Below the pieces are notes generated by a model that was not told the DNA's origin, searched no databases, and saw nothing but the letters and a program-made list of their open reading frames with translations. A stretch of DNA of 64,000 nt from Lasiosphaeris hirsuta (taxonomy: Eukaryota; Ascomycota; Sordariomycetes; Sordariales; Lasiosphaeriaceae): positions 5,766,001-5,830,000 of the forward strand of contig JAUKUA010000004.1 in the NCBI GenBank assembly GCA_030549175.1. The letters are read 5' to 3'. Shown one piece after another: positions 32,089-44,951 of this stretch (position 1 is its first letter; every line of letters starts with the position of its first letter). The position numbers and the translations under genes are program-made.

Positions 32089-34469
32089 AAAGACATGCAA
32101 AGTTATGTAGGCATCATTGAGAATCACCCATGTCACTGGACCCGGTCCGAATGGGCTTTGGCTTCATTTGGAATCGCCTTTGCCTAGTTTCCGTCTCGGA
32201 ACCTTAAGTCCTGCATTCCACCTCTCGAACCTTGACTTCCAGCCGCGAGCTCACGCTTGGCCTGCAACTCCCTACTAGATGACTGGTCCCACTTGATTTG
32301 GATCTATGGTACCCAAGACACGTGGGTACGTAGCTCTCGCTTCCAATCTTCTTGTTTTCTCATCCTGTGGCAGCAAACTGAATATCCATTGTACCACGCT
32401 TACGCGGTCCGTGGTTCGGTCACGGCCGAGTAAGCTAGCCACCACGTTGTGGCTTGCTTGGTCGGCCGCTTGCGGGGCAATTTCAAAATTTCCCGAACCA
32501 AACACCCGTCGTTTTGTGCCAATTGGTTGACGTTTTTCTCCCCGCGCTCTCCCGCTCCCGGGCTGAGAGGTAGGTTGTGTCTGTGAGCTGGCGATCACCG
32601 GGGGCTATGACATAATTTGGCCATGTTCCCACGTTTCCTAGTCGTCGGTTCTAAATGATTGGGTGCGGATGATTTGTTGCCATTTGAAGCCACGAGCACG
32701 GTTCACGACCGCGGAAACTTTGTTTCGACTGCGGGTATCTGTAAATCTTGGGATCCCACTTTTGTGACTTTTGTCGACAAGATAGGTGCGGTGCACCGAA
32801 AGAGCAGGAAGAAGGCAACGTGGATTTCTAATCTGGCTAGACGCGAAGCAATTTCGGCCAACTTGTGACAGCATAGCCTACGAAGCTGAACTATTTTGGG
32901 AGCAGCTCTCCTGAGGTTGCATGCACTGGTGCTGTAGGCGGATGAACACCTGGACACTTGGCTTTGACCTGTATCTAATCAATATTTCGCACCAACATCA
33001 ACCGAGCTCCCCGTGAATTATTGGGTCATCTGTTGGGAAAGTAGCATTCTCACTCAGCCCAAGTAGGTAAACACCCAGACAGCAGAGAAGGTGGTGGCTA
33101 ACCTGACAGAGTCCGTATTAGTCCCGGGGGCGGGAACTGCGTGCCGATACTGCCTCCTGTCAAGGGGAGAATGTTGATGGCGTGTATCATTGGTTTCGTA
33201 CCTCAATATTGGTGGCTTACATGGACGGAGAAGATGCAGGCGGTGTTGAAGGGGAGGGAGGAAAGGGGTTAGAGAGGGGGCGAGCGAAAATGAGGGGAGG
33301 TAGAAGGGCTGACCTGTCGCCTTTCAGAGGTAGCGCCGTGATAACTTATCTCTCAAGTTCCCTACTCACAATACGACATGCGAGTAGCGAGCTCACCGAG
33401 GTCGCGATCATCGCTTGGCCGACGGGGCCGTCCGCGGTGCTGGGTCGTTCTAGCGCTGTCGAATCGGGAGGCGGTCCGAGAGCCGACTGAGGGCGGTACG
33501 GCCACGAGCTGACTACTCCGATGAGGACGAGCCTGTTGTCAGTGGCGCATTATCTACATCTGATACATCTACGCGTCGTCCGATTCAATATACCTGTGCG
33601 CTTGGGCAGAACCTCCACAGAGCGCTGAATCAGTGCACGTCGGCGGGTGCATTCGATAGTCGCTGCCCATGACCCCTTTTCTGCGCCCCTTGTGTTCCTC
33701 TTTTGGCGCTCTCGCAATGCTTGATCCCCGCCGCACACATTGCCATGCCTTGGGGTCAAGGCCTGGTCAGGGAAGTAGCGTCACAACGGGCACTCAAAAA
33801 GGATAGATCGCCATGGCGGCGCTAGGAAGCCACGTTTATTTCACCTTCAGGGGGTAGTATGGTGGTAGGCAGCGCTTTTATGGCCCCCCTATGCTCGTCG
33901 GTGTCAGTGCACCGCAGGCCCGGAACAAGACTAACTTGACACTTTTCGAGCAAAAGCAAAAAGCAATGGCAATGCAACAAACACAGACAAACACAGCTCC
34001 ATAATGATGAAGGCGGCTGCTTGTCATATATTCCCGTGGTTACCAAGATACCACAACGTGCGCATACTCGTAGCAGCGCTTAAACTCATGTTATTTAGCG
34101 TTTAAGCTATTCAATGGCGCCAGTCTGCTCATCGTCTACTGGCAAGTGCAATCATCCCAAGTCCCATGCCACGTTTTGCACAGACCGCTCCACCGGCATG
34201 AGAATCCCCAATTTTGATGTCGGCGGGGCTGCTTGCCACGTGCTTACTTTTACACTAGTGGACCACTAGCCCGCTTTCGGACGGCGGTCCGCGGTGCACG
34301 TCCGTCCCCACAATTGGGTCTTCTCTTTGCTCCGTGCTTCCCGTCACTCCCGTCACTCCCGTGGCCCCGTCTAGCCTAGTATCCAATCTACATATGCCTC
34401 GCCCGGCGCGCGGATAACAACGGCCACGGCCCTGCTATAGCCGGGTTTTGCCGCCTGAAAGCAACAATG

Positions 34470-34500
<31 letters not shown>

Positions 34501-34961
34501 GCGAAACAATACTCGAGAAGTATCTATTCATACAATGCAACGATTCCCCTTTGCTTGGCACGCAGGATTCGCCAAAACAACCGACCCAGCTCCCTGGACG
34601 CTGCACCGTAGCATGCGTCCGATGCTAGACCAACCAGGAAATTGCCAGCATGGCAACCCTGTACCAGAGGTCAAAGCATCGTGCACTTTTGAAATGGTAC
34701 CCTGAGGCGCCCGCCCTCCCCCGGCGACCTTCACCCTGTTTTTGTATCCATCCCCGGTCGGCACGGGGGAGGGGCGAGGGCGAGGGCACACACTAGGGAC
34801 AGGACCCCTCAGAGCAAGAGAAGCTAGCAATCACCACGAATACTTATGGACACCTTGAGCCCCGTGTTTCCATCGTGAATTGAATGTTCTTCACCCTCAG
34901 TCGTTCTTTACTCTCCCCTCCCCTTCCCCCCCCCCCCCCCCCCCGCCCCACCACCACCACC
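32089..34961. other. Long intergenic region, no gene seen
   Basis: No reliable gene in 2.9 kb. Short frames lack known motifs. It contains a poly-A run at 34470-34497 and a poly-C run just upstream of the tyrosinase start. Confidence 0.4.
34470..34497. repeat. Poly-A tract, 28 bases
   Basis: Homopolymer run of A on the plus strand. It could be a simple repeat or the tail of an old retroposed copy, but no recognisable coding sequence precedes it. Confidence 0.9.
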
Positions 34962-36433
34962 ATGGTGTCCTCTAAGCAACTTAGCTGGTTCCTCTGGGCC
35001 GTTTCACTCATTATCCTCCCGGCTTCGGCGCGCATCCCCAAGCGTGAGGAGTTCACCACCGAAGAGATCGTCGAGGGCGATGCCCTCTCGGCTCTTGCTA
35101 GCCTGGCCTACAACACCACCCTGCCTTCCGTGTCGGCCAAGGCGCGCCGCACCTTTGGCGGCTCGTGCAACCTTGGCAACGTGCGAGTGCGCCGTGAATG
35201 GCGCACTCTGAGCAAGCCCGAGCGCAAAAGTTACATCGCTGCTGTCAAGTGTCTGCGCACCAAGCCGTCGCTCCTGGCTCCCGGCGTTGCCCCCGGCTCC
35301 AAGTCCCTCTTTGACGACTTTGTCGCCGTTCATCTGAACCAGACTCTTTTTATTCATCTGACTGTAGGGACCCCCTCCCCCCTCCTCCTCCACCTCCAAA
35401 TCTACCCCTCCATTCCATCACTTGACAACACACGCTAACACCCCCTGCCTAGGGTAATTTCCTTACTTGGCACCGCTACTTCACATATGCCTACGAGCAG
35501 CAGCTGCGTACCAAGTGCGGGTACACCGGTGAGCCCCGCCCCTCCCATCCCGGCGCCTCCCTAATGCTGACCCCCCTTGCCAGACACCGTCCCGTACTGG
35601 GAGTGGGGCCTAGATGTCAACAACCCGGCCGCCTCGCCCGTCTTTGACGGCTCCGACACGTCGCTCGGCGGAAATGGCGCATACTTCCCACACGCCGGCA
35701 TGATCCTGACGGAGCCGCTGAACCCGGCAGCGCTGATCCCGCTCCCGCCCGGATCCGGTGGCGGCTGCGTGACCACGGGCCCGTTTGCCAACATGGTGGT
35801 CAACATCGGCGCCGTGGCCCTCGCGCAGTACGGCACCGCCGACGCCTACGCGTCGCCCAACCCGCTCGGCGACGGCAACGCGCGCTGCCTGAAGCGGGAT
35901 CTCAACGCCGGCGTCGCCAAGCGCTACACCTCGTTCCTCAATACCACCAGCCTTATCTTGTTGAACAACAATGTGGAGAAGTTCCAGGCCATCATGCAGG
36001 CCGATCCGCGCTACGTGCACGGCGAGCTGGGCGTCCACGGAGGAGGCCACTTCACCATCGGCGGCGACCCCGGTGCCGATCCGTTCATCAGCCCCGGTGA
36101 CCCGGCCTTCTTTTTGCACCACAGTCAGATTGACCGCATTTATTGGATCTGGCAGATGCTGGATTTCAACAACCGAAAGGTATGCGCTTTTCGGTTTTTT
36201 TTTTTCTTCCTTTTTTTTCTTTCTTGTTTTGTTGTGTTGGAAGAGTTGGATTGCTAACAAATGCATATTTCATGCAGAACGTGTACGGCACGGGCGCCTT
36301 CATGGACATCTTCCCTACGCCCAACGTCACTGTCAATGATTGGCTTGATATCACGCCGTTAGCGCCGCCAATTCAGATTAAGGATCTGATGAACACGGTT
36401 GGCGGCTCCCCACTTTGCTATGTCTATCTTTGA
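34962..36433 (+). CDS. Secreted tyrosinase (ascomycete type)
   Basis: Four exons, 34962-35363, 35453-35528, 35584-36179 and 36278-36433, giving 409 aa with all junctions in frame. A signal peptide (LSWFLWAVSLIILPASA) targets secretion. The CuA site is FDDFVAVH124...IH132...LTWH141RYF; the CuB site is LGVH311GGGH315 ... SPGDPAFFLHH338-339SQID. These are the binuclear type-3 copper ligands of tyrosinases. The enzyme hydroxylates phenols and oxidises catechols to quinones. At about 400 aa it lacks the long C-terminal lid of melanin-type tyrosinases, as in the short secreted fungal group. The ATG at 34962 follows a poly-C/CCACCACC leader, a good start context. A convergent small secreted Tyr-rich peptide gene lies 0.6 kb downstream, which invites comparison with tyrosinases that modify peptides. 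Confidence 0.9.
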
Positions 36434-37041
36434 ATTGCTTGAGGAGGAGGTTACCTTAATAATATTTAGTGGGTATGTGTAATTATTGAGTGTATTGAGG
36501 TATCTGCTCTCGGTCCGAGATCTGTATAGCTTCCCATTTGACTGCATGTTGGCTTCTTAAGCCGTTTTTAATTGGAAATGAGGACGTCTGCGCCTGCAAA
36601 TCTGGTTGGGAGTGCGAGAGAGCCAAGATGGGGAAGTTAGAATAGATGTGTCCTATTAAGTCAAACAAGCAAGATGCCTCGTTTCTCATCCGGCTATCAC
36701 CACCGTATCGCAACTTGCACGTCTCTAGCGTGCCGACTTTTTGGTGAAGAGGAAGGGCTGTAAAGATTTCCTCGCAAGAGTGGTATCGACGAGAGTTAGC
36801 GGTTTGTTTCCTCCCCTAGGCACTACCATAACGGATAAGGTGTAGGGAAGTAATAGAGATAACAACACAGCCCAGCTGTCAAAACCACTTCAGTCCAACC
36901 ATCCCCCCTTTGTATCGAAACTCTCCGTGCTGAAGGAAGGGGATATGGAAATCTAACAAAGGAAGCAATGGCAGCTAGTTCCCTCCCTCGTCTGATGCAC
37001 CACCATCAAATAAAAACCCAGGGATGTAAACAGGTCAAGTC
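36434..37041. other. Intergenic region, no gene seen
   Basis: Shared 3' region between the convergent tyrosinase gene and small secreted peptide gene; no supported gene. Confidence 0.4.
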
Positions 37042-37221
37042 TAATTAGACCGCCCTCTTCCAGTCGGGGGGTTTAGTTCCGTCCTTCCCTCGCGCTCTAT
37101 AGTTGAGGTACCTATAGTCCTCGTAGAGTTGGGTGTCGGCTGTGTCTTCGGCCCGTGGGATGGCTGCTCCCAAGGAGAGGGCAGCAAGTAGGGTGAACGG
37201 GATGATCTTGTTGAGGATCAT
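37042..37221 (-). CDS. Small secreted Tyr-rich peptide (about 59 aa, hypothetical)
   Basis: A short frame starts at the ATG at 37221 and stops at about 37042. The first 20 residues are a clear signal peptide (NKIIPFTLLAALSLGAA), followed by IPRAED. The mature part has a dense tyrosine cluster (QLYEDYRYLNYRARGKD): five Tyr in about 12 residues, next to a basic RAR site that a Kex2-like protease could cut. The reading of the last 12 residues is less certain. It lies close to and convergent with a secreted tyrosinase, whose substrates are phenols such as Tyr side chains. It could be a structural or effector-like small secreted protein, or a modified-peptide precursor; no repeat of the core is seen, unlike ustiloxin-type precursors. 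I do not recognise a named family. Confidence 0.6.
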
Positions 37222-37878
37222 GATTGGTCTCTGGGGAGGATTTAGCTTGGTGGATTTTGGGGTTTACGAGAAAGCAGGTTGCAGTTTGTTTTTTCGTCCC
37301 AAGAAGAGGCTTTCGTAACCCTTCTGTAACCGGTGTGACAGCACCACTCTCCCTAGATTAGTCACCTAGCTGTGTCGCTTACCAACTCACCGAGCAAGGC
37401 GGATTATAGCCGTCTCACCAAGTGACTAAAGAGAATAAAAGTGGTCACACATGATCCGTCTTAACGTTTGAAGTCTTCTACAGCCTGTGTCTTGGTGATG
37501 CGGTGGAGGCCCAGATCGACCAGGGGAGGAATTGCCTTGCAGCGACGTAAACGGGGCGTTCTTATTAAGCTAGGGACGAATGAAGCACCTACCTATTACA
37601 TATGTGCAATGAAGAGACACAGATAATGTACTCTCTCTCCTCATTGGAACCCCGCTATCATGACACGTGCTGAAACTCTCTTTACACCCCCTTTTCTCCA
37701 CCCCACCATCATCCAGCCATGTAACCGTCCAGGCCGTCATGCTTGTATTCGGGAAAGGCCCAAGACTTAGTGGGTCCCTAAAACATTTCAATGCGGGCCA
37801 CTGGCCAGCCGTTTGTGCTTATGTGCTTGATTCAGTACTAGGTACGCAGAAGACTCAACGAGTCTGTATATCATGTTT
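37222..37878. other. Intergenic region, no gene seen
   Basis: Region upstream of the small peptide gene and downstream of the HET gene; no supported gene. Confidence 0.4.
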
Positions 37879-40538
37879 CTAGATCAATGTAATCTGTCGC
37901 GGAACGAGCCTCTCAAACTCGAGCGCTAGCTCGCTCTCATGCAGAGTAGCATCAAGAGCGTAAAGTCTTTCCAGCGCGTCGACCGAGTTGAGATCGATCT
38001 CGACTCGTGGCTCACCCACTTGGTTGTCCCCCCCACCATTATCTCTAGTCTTGTTTTCCGATATCTCGAACCCACTCTCCTGTTTCTCGGTAAGATCGCC
38101 GCTCCGCGCCGTCTCACTCGTCTCGCCATGTTCCTCTCCTCCTCCAACTTCCTGACTTTCGTCATCCTCATCGATCAATCTAGACCCACCTTCAACATCG
38201 CTGTCGGTGCCCTCTTCCAACACCGTCAAGTGCTCATCAGTGGGCTCGAGAAGCCGCGACAAATCCGCCCAGACACTCTCCCGACTCCCCTTCCGGGCGT
38301 TATACTTCAGCCGGTAGCAATGTGAGCCATAAACGTGCAGGATCCCAACCCGCCGGTACACCGAGCCGTCATCGCTGGCCGGCTCGACGAGGAGGCCGCT
38401 TACCGCCACGGGGGATGAGCCGGTCGGCTGTGTTAGGCACAGGGGGAGAAAGTAGCCCGACACAGACTCTGGCCCAGAATTCTCATCCGCTTCGACGTCG
38501 AACGAGTAGTGGAAAGCGTCCGAGTGAAAGTTGTCAATGCAGGCCGTTTCCCGGCCGTCTTTGTCTTTGACAAGCAGCTTGTGCAACTTGCCGCCCCCCA
38601 TAGCCAACATGTACCAGGGCTTCTTCTCGTAGTCGGGCCGGACCTCGACGGGCTGCAGGTAGCAGCGTAGCCCGATGGACGCGCTTTGGAGCAAGGCGGT
38701 CGGCTTGGAGGGGATGACGGGGACGGCCGCAACGCTGGTGATATCAACCAGAGAGTGCGTGCGAGAGTTACCTGGGCCGGCCGGTGTGATAGGGCCGTCA
38801 ATAGACACCCAGGACCAGGACGGCGCAACGTAGTCGCCGGTCAGGAGCCGGCTTGAGCTATCTGAGGATCCCCATAGGAGACTTCCGGGGAGCGTGGAGC
38901 GCCACATGCCGGCCACATACGTGTCGTCGGGAAATGCAATCTCAAACTCCTGGGCCAGGCCGGACAGGGCCACGAGCTTGTCACGCACATGGCTAAAGAC
39001 CTTGGCGGAATACTCCTCGCATATCGTGCGCCAGGTCGCGTACAGCTCCGGTGAGCTGTTTGGCCTGTCCAACGTCGTCCGGCTCTGGAACTTGGACTTG
39101 CCGTTGAAGGCCGTCTTGAAAGGCGTCCCCCCCGGGAAGGTCTCGCTCGCGAAATAGGGGGCTTTGGCGCAGCACTCCCAAACGAGCTCGCTCGAGGTGA
39201 AGTGCAGCACCCTTCGGGACAGCTGTCGCTCCTGGAAGACCCAGCCTCTCTTGGCGAGCGGTGATTCGGTGACGCTGTCGAACACGGCACGCGTGTCGGG
39301 GAGGAGCCAGAACGTGCCGTCGTCTTGGTCTGGAAAACGCAGGTGCATCGGGATGACGGCTAGGGGTTGCCTCTCTCTAAAGCACCCCCACCGAGCGTCG
39401 GGAGAGTCATCGGCCGATATATTCAGGAGCGCATTCTTGTAGACATCGTACATCATGACGGCCTCCTTTTGCCAGTCTTCGTTGCTGTCCTGCAGGATGC
39501 AAAGTGAATCAATCCAGAGCCACCGGACTGTGTGGTTGTCATTAGTACGGTTTGGCTCCGTGTATGGAGAGCTGACGACTGACCATTGAACCAGTGAGCG
39601 GCCTCAAGGGCGTCGTTGAAAGTTTGTGGCAGCAATGAGACGGGAAGGCCGCCCCCTAGCCTTTCGGACAAGTTCTCGGTAGTCAAGACGGGCAGTTCAG
39701 CGCCTCCCCAGGCACCCCAGCAGTGGCTCAATGTCACGTATTGCCGATCCGCCACGAAGGCGTCCGGGTCGTCCCGAGGTTGAACAAGTTTAACAGTTGA
39801 CGTTGCCATTGCTGATGCGACATCCAGCAGCCGTGTAGGAAGCCAATCCTGGGATGGCGGATTGCACTGAATGTGGTTCCCATCTTCGTTTTCCTGGCAT
39901 CGTTTCAACCATTCTAACGCGTTGTCGCGGGATTGCTCAGACCTGGTATTTGAGTGCCGCTCCAGACCCTGCGACGTCGTGGTGATCCCCAACAGTGTCT
40001 CGTCGAATTCGGAACTATTCTGTAGTTTGAGCTTCAGGATGTTCCAGTAGTTGCTGGACGACCTGGGGTGCCCCCGATGCGTCAGGGCGAAGTGGAGCCG
40101 TGTGGGCTTTGGGTCTCTCGACTGCCAGCACATTTCAATGTTGGACTGGTCAATCGACCGCGTGGCGATCCGCTTGACGCGCAAGTTGGCCATGAGGAGC
40201 ACGCAAAGATGGCATTGTGCATCCTCACCAACTTGCAGTGTCTTTGCGCCTTGATGGATCAGACAGGCTGCTGGCGGCTTTTCCGCAGCTTCCTCTGCTC
40301 CCGACTTGTGGCAATCCAGCCAAAAAGAAAAGTATTCAAAGGCGGCGCGACAGGCGCTGCAGAGAGGGCCAATAACGGACTCGATGGGTGCGTGGTGGGC
40401 GGGGTCCCGCTCGACCGCCGGCGGCTGGACGACAAACAGGTCCACGTCATCGTCGTCAACTTGATTGGGGTTGATGAGGACAAAGGTATGAACCTTGTCA
40501 TTCATTTGAAGAATTTCGGTTGTCTCTAGGAGAGCCAT
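37879..40538 (-). CDS. HET-domain protein, large (867 aa)
   Basis: Two exons on the minus strand, 40538-39584 and 39527-37879; the 56-nt intron (GTCAGT, branch TACTAAT, ACAG) splits the HET core. The HET domain (about residues 265-420) shows QYVTLSHCWG, LLPQTFNDALEAAHWFN and, after splicing, VRWLWIDSLCILQDSNEDWQ. The family's second block follows as SPLAKRGWVFQERQLSRRVL. The N-terminus has Cys pairs (CSAC, CHLC) like other HET heads. The C-terminal about 130 residues are acidic and Ser/Glu-rich (low complexity). No stop or frameshift was seen. The ATG at 40538 was preferred over in-frame 40637 because of its context (AAAATGG). Role: cytoplasmic trigger of incompatibility cell death, by family. 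Confidence 0.85.
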
Positions 40539-41691
40539 TTTGGCATGGCCCTGGCGGTGTGTTGCTTGGGAGGAAGAAAAAAAAAGAGATAGATGGAAAG
40601 GGAGAGCCAGGCTCCAAGGAGTTTCAGGCAGGCACATTTGACCGTCTTATAATGGATGCCTATCAATTCGCACCACACTCAAGGCACCTATGAAGTACAG
40701 GTTCAAAGGCAAGTCACTTCCCCGCGTGCGTAAGCGCTAGCCACGGCGCCAAGGCAACAATCAAGTGGCTTGACTGCCTTGGGCTGAAGCAAACCGAGTC
40801 TCGGGCTGATACCAAAAATACTCGTCGAATTCAAAAAGAAGCTCTCCAAGAGCTGAGGGGCAATTATGCAGCCACCCCAGCTTGTGCATCTTCAATCACG
40901 CGCAAAGCGCAAAGTCTGGCTTGGCCTATTATTAGCTTTCCAAAGAGCTCTTGGCTGTCAAATGCACAATATTGTGGGAAAAAAACCCCCTCATTGCTGA
41001 AACAGGATCCGACTTGCTAATCTTCACAGCTTTAACGCAGAACCCTGTTTTCAATGTAAAAGTAAATAAGTCTAAATGTTCTACTATGGTTTTAAAAGGC
41101 ATCATAATTCCTAGGCTTCACCACCGATATAAGGTAGGTAGAGGTGAAGTTTGATATTAACTCTGGCAATGGCTACGTAGGTACTTCAAATTATTGAGCT
41201 GTGGTGCCTCCGTTGTCCCCTTTTCATTTCTTTTCGAGTTACAAACCACGATAGCGTCGTGAGGGTACTCCACTATTCTTGTGCGACACAATAATACGGA
41301 TGCTACCTCTAGTATAACTGAAAGAAAAGGTGAGCTATCTCAGCCTCACTACGTCCCGTTGTATCATATGCCATGATGGTAGCTGCAAGGTACAAACAGC
41401 ATGGATGAATATGATCGTTTCCGTGTTCCGTCTATCTCCGTTCATATTACTGATTGATTACTATGTCTGCTTATAGTTCCTCCTACACTGTTTGTTTACC
41501 TTGTACATCATGAAAAATACTCTTGATCCATCAGTCCTGTGACAAAATACATGACTAGAACTTTGTGACAAAGGAGCGCTTGACATACACCCAACTATGC
41601 CAACTTCCCAAAGGGAATGTCGGAATTTCAAGTCGACACCCGGAATTCAAGGTGTGGACTATTGCACTGTTTGACCGACTCAGAGCTGCCG
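40539..41691. other. Intergenic region, no gene seen
   Basis: AT-rich in part (about 41020-41560). No supported gene; the left end would carry the HET gene promoter. Confidence 0.4.
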
Positions 41692-44600
41692 TCACAAACT
41701 TGGACTTTGGTCCTCGGCCCTCCGCTTCATGCCCGGCACAGTAGGCGGCATAGAAACACCGACTCTTTGTTGCGACCCCGCCACACCCAGGACTTGGGCT
41801 CCAGGGAGACGCAGATGACGCATGCTCGTAATCTTCTCAAACTCTCCACCAAGAAGCATCCTCAACTGCTCCTGGTCAAACTTGGCAATATCGTCCCATG
41901 CTTGAGCATACCTGTCCGTCCACTCCTTCTTGGCCTTTGTGACAGCGTCGATACCTTTGTCGACAACCAAGGTGTGGGGACTTCCTAAATGCTCCGTAAT
42001 GTGCGTGCAGCGGGAACCAGCCGAGTCTAGCATTCTGTGAACGTGCTGCCGGCGTGACTTACCAACGGGAAATCTCCAGATTCGTTCATTTGACTGGAGG
42101 AACAAATTCAACCGGCTGCAGTCAGCGCAATGGCAGCCAACAGGGCTTTGCCTGTAATTCACTTCGCCACTGGGCTCCTTCCCAACATGCCGGTCGAGGT
42201 ATGCCTCAAGAATAGCACACGCCATCTCCTGATATCGGGAGGACGAAAGGGACACATTATTGGCGTTGAGGGTGCTAATCAACTCGTGAATGAAGGGGAT
42301 CCAGAGGTGGCGAAACTCGGTGGGGGGAATGTCGTTGACTTTGGCAACAATCTTGACCGAGAGAGACGTTGATAAGCTGTCCCAGTCGAACTGGATGCAG
42401 CGGGAGAAGCATTCCGCCAAAGCACTGGGTTCGAATGACTGAGAGATTTGACGCATGTGGTCGCGGCTGAAAGCTTGCACATGGCGATAGTCGAGTTTCT
42501 GGGCTTTCAGGTTGGTGAAGGCTGCTGTTGCACCTTCCTTGGTGCGGAGGGTGGCAATGTCCATTGCATTGATTGCGGATTTGAGCAATGGTTTGCAAAG
42601 CTCAAGGCCTGCTGGCTGCTCAAAGATACCCATCTCCGCGAAGCGGATGAACTGTAGGATAGCAGCCAACACAAATGGCGTTGAGGCGGCCCTTTTTTCG
42701 ATCATGGGAACTAGCCTAACGTAAATTAGCATAATCTGTCATATCAACCGCGGCTCCTTTTGCCTTGCCTTGTCTTGAAAAATTCAACGTCACGATACGC
42801 CCTGACCATGGTGACGATGGCGGTCCCATCAAACGCTGTCACCGTTGCCTCCCCACAAGCTTCTAGGGCGGAAGGGACAGCTTCATTGGCTGCCCAGTCC
42901 CTGGTCTGGGGATCGCCAGTGTTGTCATTGAACGGCACAAGTGCTGCCAGGAGCTCAATACGTTGGGTTACGGAGCGAATAGAGAGATTCTGGAGCAGAC
43001 TAGGTCACAGCCACGTTAACAACAATACACTGGCTGCGAGCAGGGAAAAGGACGCAAGTACCTGTTTTTGACTTGGTCAAAGTCAAACGACTCCTCGGCT
43101 GCTGCTGACTTGACCAAAGTGAATAGTCGAGTCCCCAGCTGGGTCTTCAACCAGCCCACAGCCTTGCGGAAGAGTTCGTATTCTCGGCGAACCAAGACAA
43201 CCTCAAAGAACTGCATTGCAATCTCCTCGACGATCATTCGCTCCCTCCCATAGTTAGGGTAACTGTCGGTAGTAAACTCCTCTGAAGACCAAGCAAGTTG
43301 TGCAAGGTGGTGCACCATCTTCATTGCCGAACCGGCCAGCGCCGGGTCCGAGCATCGCATCAGGTATTGAGGTAGAAGATCCTGCGCCGCTTTTTGGGTA
43401 ATGCCTTTAGTGAGAAAGAAGTCCACGGCTTCATTGGGAACAATCACGGCGATCTACCTTGGTCAAAAAGACATTTTACGGTAAGCAATCTCCAATCACA
43501 AAGGACGACAATAACGGGGCCCACAAACCGTCATCCGATACCAGTGAGTTGCGGAAACTCCCTTGAGGACATGCAGAGTCAGTTCCATCCAAACGATTTT
43601 GAAACCATTCAATGCGTACCTCGTTGCCCGTGAAGCCCGTATAGTCAGTCTCTTCCGATTCCGCAGTCTCAAAAGGGTTCTCATAATCTTGAATCAGCCG
43701 CTGTTCCAGGTCAGCCATGTCGATCGCCACGTCGGTCTGCAGAGCACGCCCTTCGGCGTTAACGAGCTTCTTGATGAAAACATTGGTCTCAATAACCTCG
43801 ATGAATGAATGCCACCCTTCACCTCCGTCGTCTCGGCGATTTCTGCCTTTTCGGTTCGGATTGTCGTCTTGGTCTTGGTCTTGGTCTTGGTCCTCGTCCT
43901 CGTCCTCTTCCTCGGCCGTATCGTCGTAGTAGTCTCGTTCACTGCCATATGTATCTTCACAGTCCCCTATTTCCTCCTTCTCCAGCACGCCAAAAAGTAA
44001 GCTAACACCCTGGCCGTCACACACATCCTTGAGACATTGCATCCGGGAAAGATCGACGCCCTTGAGCTTCTGGAGCGAGATGTTGGCCTCGGTATACGCA
44101 TGGTCGAGGAGATAGTACAAGTGGGACGGCTGGCCAACACCACTGGCATCGTCACGACTTTGAGATTGTAGCCATGCGCCCAAGGCCTTTTGCACCTCGC
44201 TATGCCTCGGGGCGTTGAGCGCGGCGGAGGGTCGGTGGAGAGGATTGGAGATGGCGAGGTTGTAGGTCAGAACCCAGCGGCGGCCAGTAGTGACGGGCAA
44301 AACCTCATGCGAAACATCAGAATACCAGCAAAACATGCAAGGTTGTGTCTCGGAAGTTTTAAAGACTTTGGTCACACCGCGATGCTTCAAGACGAGGTCT
44401 CCCCCTCGGTGTTCAGAGGGAAGGCAGATGACAAGTGTGCCAAACATGCCTGGGATCTTCTCAGTACTGTTCCTCAGTGTCAGTGTTGAAACCCAGGGTG
44501 CGGCTTGGACAACGTACTCGGTATGGGCCTTGAACATGGCTCCCTTGTCGTATATCAGCATTTTGTACAGTTCGGCTGTCACTGGTGCCACTATGCCCAG

Positions 44601-44951
44601 CTGCCGGGCAACCCATTTACAGGCACTATCTATCCTCTTTCTCCACACATCGTGGCCGAGGTCAAGCTGAGCTGCGTCCAGTTCCAGGGTGTTTCGAACC
44701 GACGTGTCAACAAAGGTCTCACCACCCCTGCCGTAGGGGGCTTGACGTGCCGCTTCGATCAATCGGTCTGCCATAGAATCCTGTAAGGGAAATTCCACCA
44801 AGCCGACATTGCGCACTAGAATAGGCGCGATGTTCGTGGGATCGATGCTGGTGAAGGCGGCAAAGGTCCCGGCTGCTTTGACTGATTCGAGTGCGTCGCG
44901 GAGGTCATTCTTGGCCTGGTTCGTGGCGTCGGGCAATGCCGGTGCGGCCAT
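41692..44951 (-). CDS. 2-oxoglutarate/Fe(II) dioxygenase family protein (986 aa)
   Basis: Six exons on the minus strand: 44951-44518, 44466-43620, 43561-43529, 43453-43062, 42999-42769 and 42715-41692. The first intron (51 nt) has no stop and a length divisible by 3. Removing it recreates the iron motif KAHTD (His143, Asp145) followed by TEKIPGMFGTLVICLPSEH. The distal iron His198 (SDVSHEVLPV) and a 2OG-binding Arg near 207 (GRRWVLTYNL) follow. These fit the prolyl-4-hydroxylase-like 2OG-Fe(II) oxygenase fold. An Asp/Glu/Gln-rich linker with DQDQDQDQD follows. The 33-nt third exon encodes GVSATHWYRMT. The fifth intron (42716-42768) uses a GC donor. The C-terminal about 500 residues have no clear domain. 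This is a widespread fungal family with unknown substrate. It is head-to-head with the dynamin-like gene. Confidence 0.82.

Noticed and set aside
34470..34497. Poly-A as evidence of a processed retrogene
   Set aside because: No coding sequence or target-site duplication could be found next to it; treated as a simple repeat.
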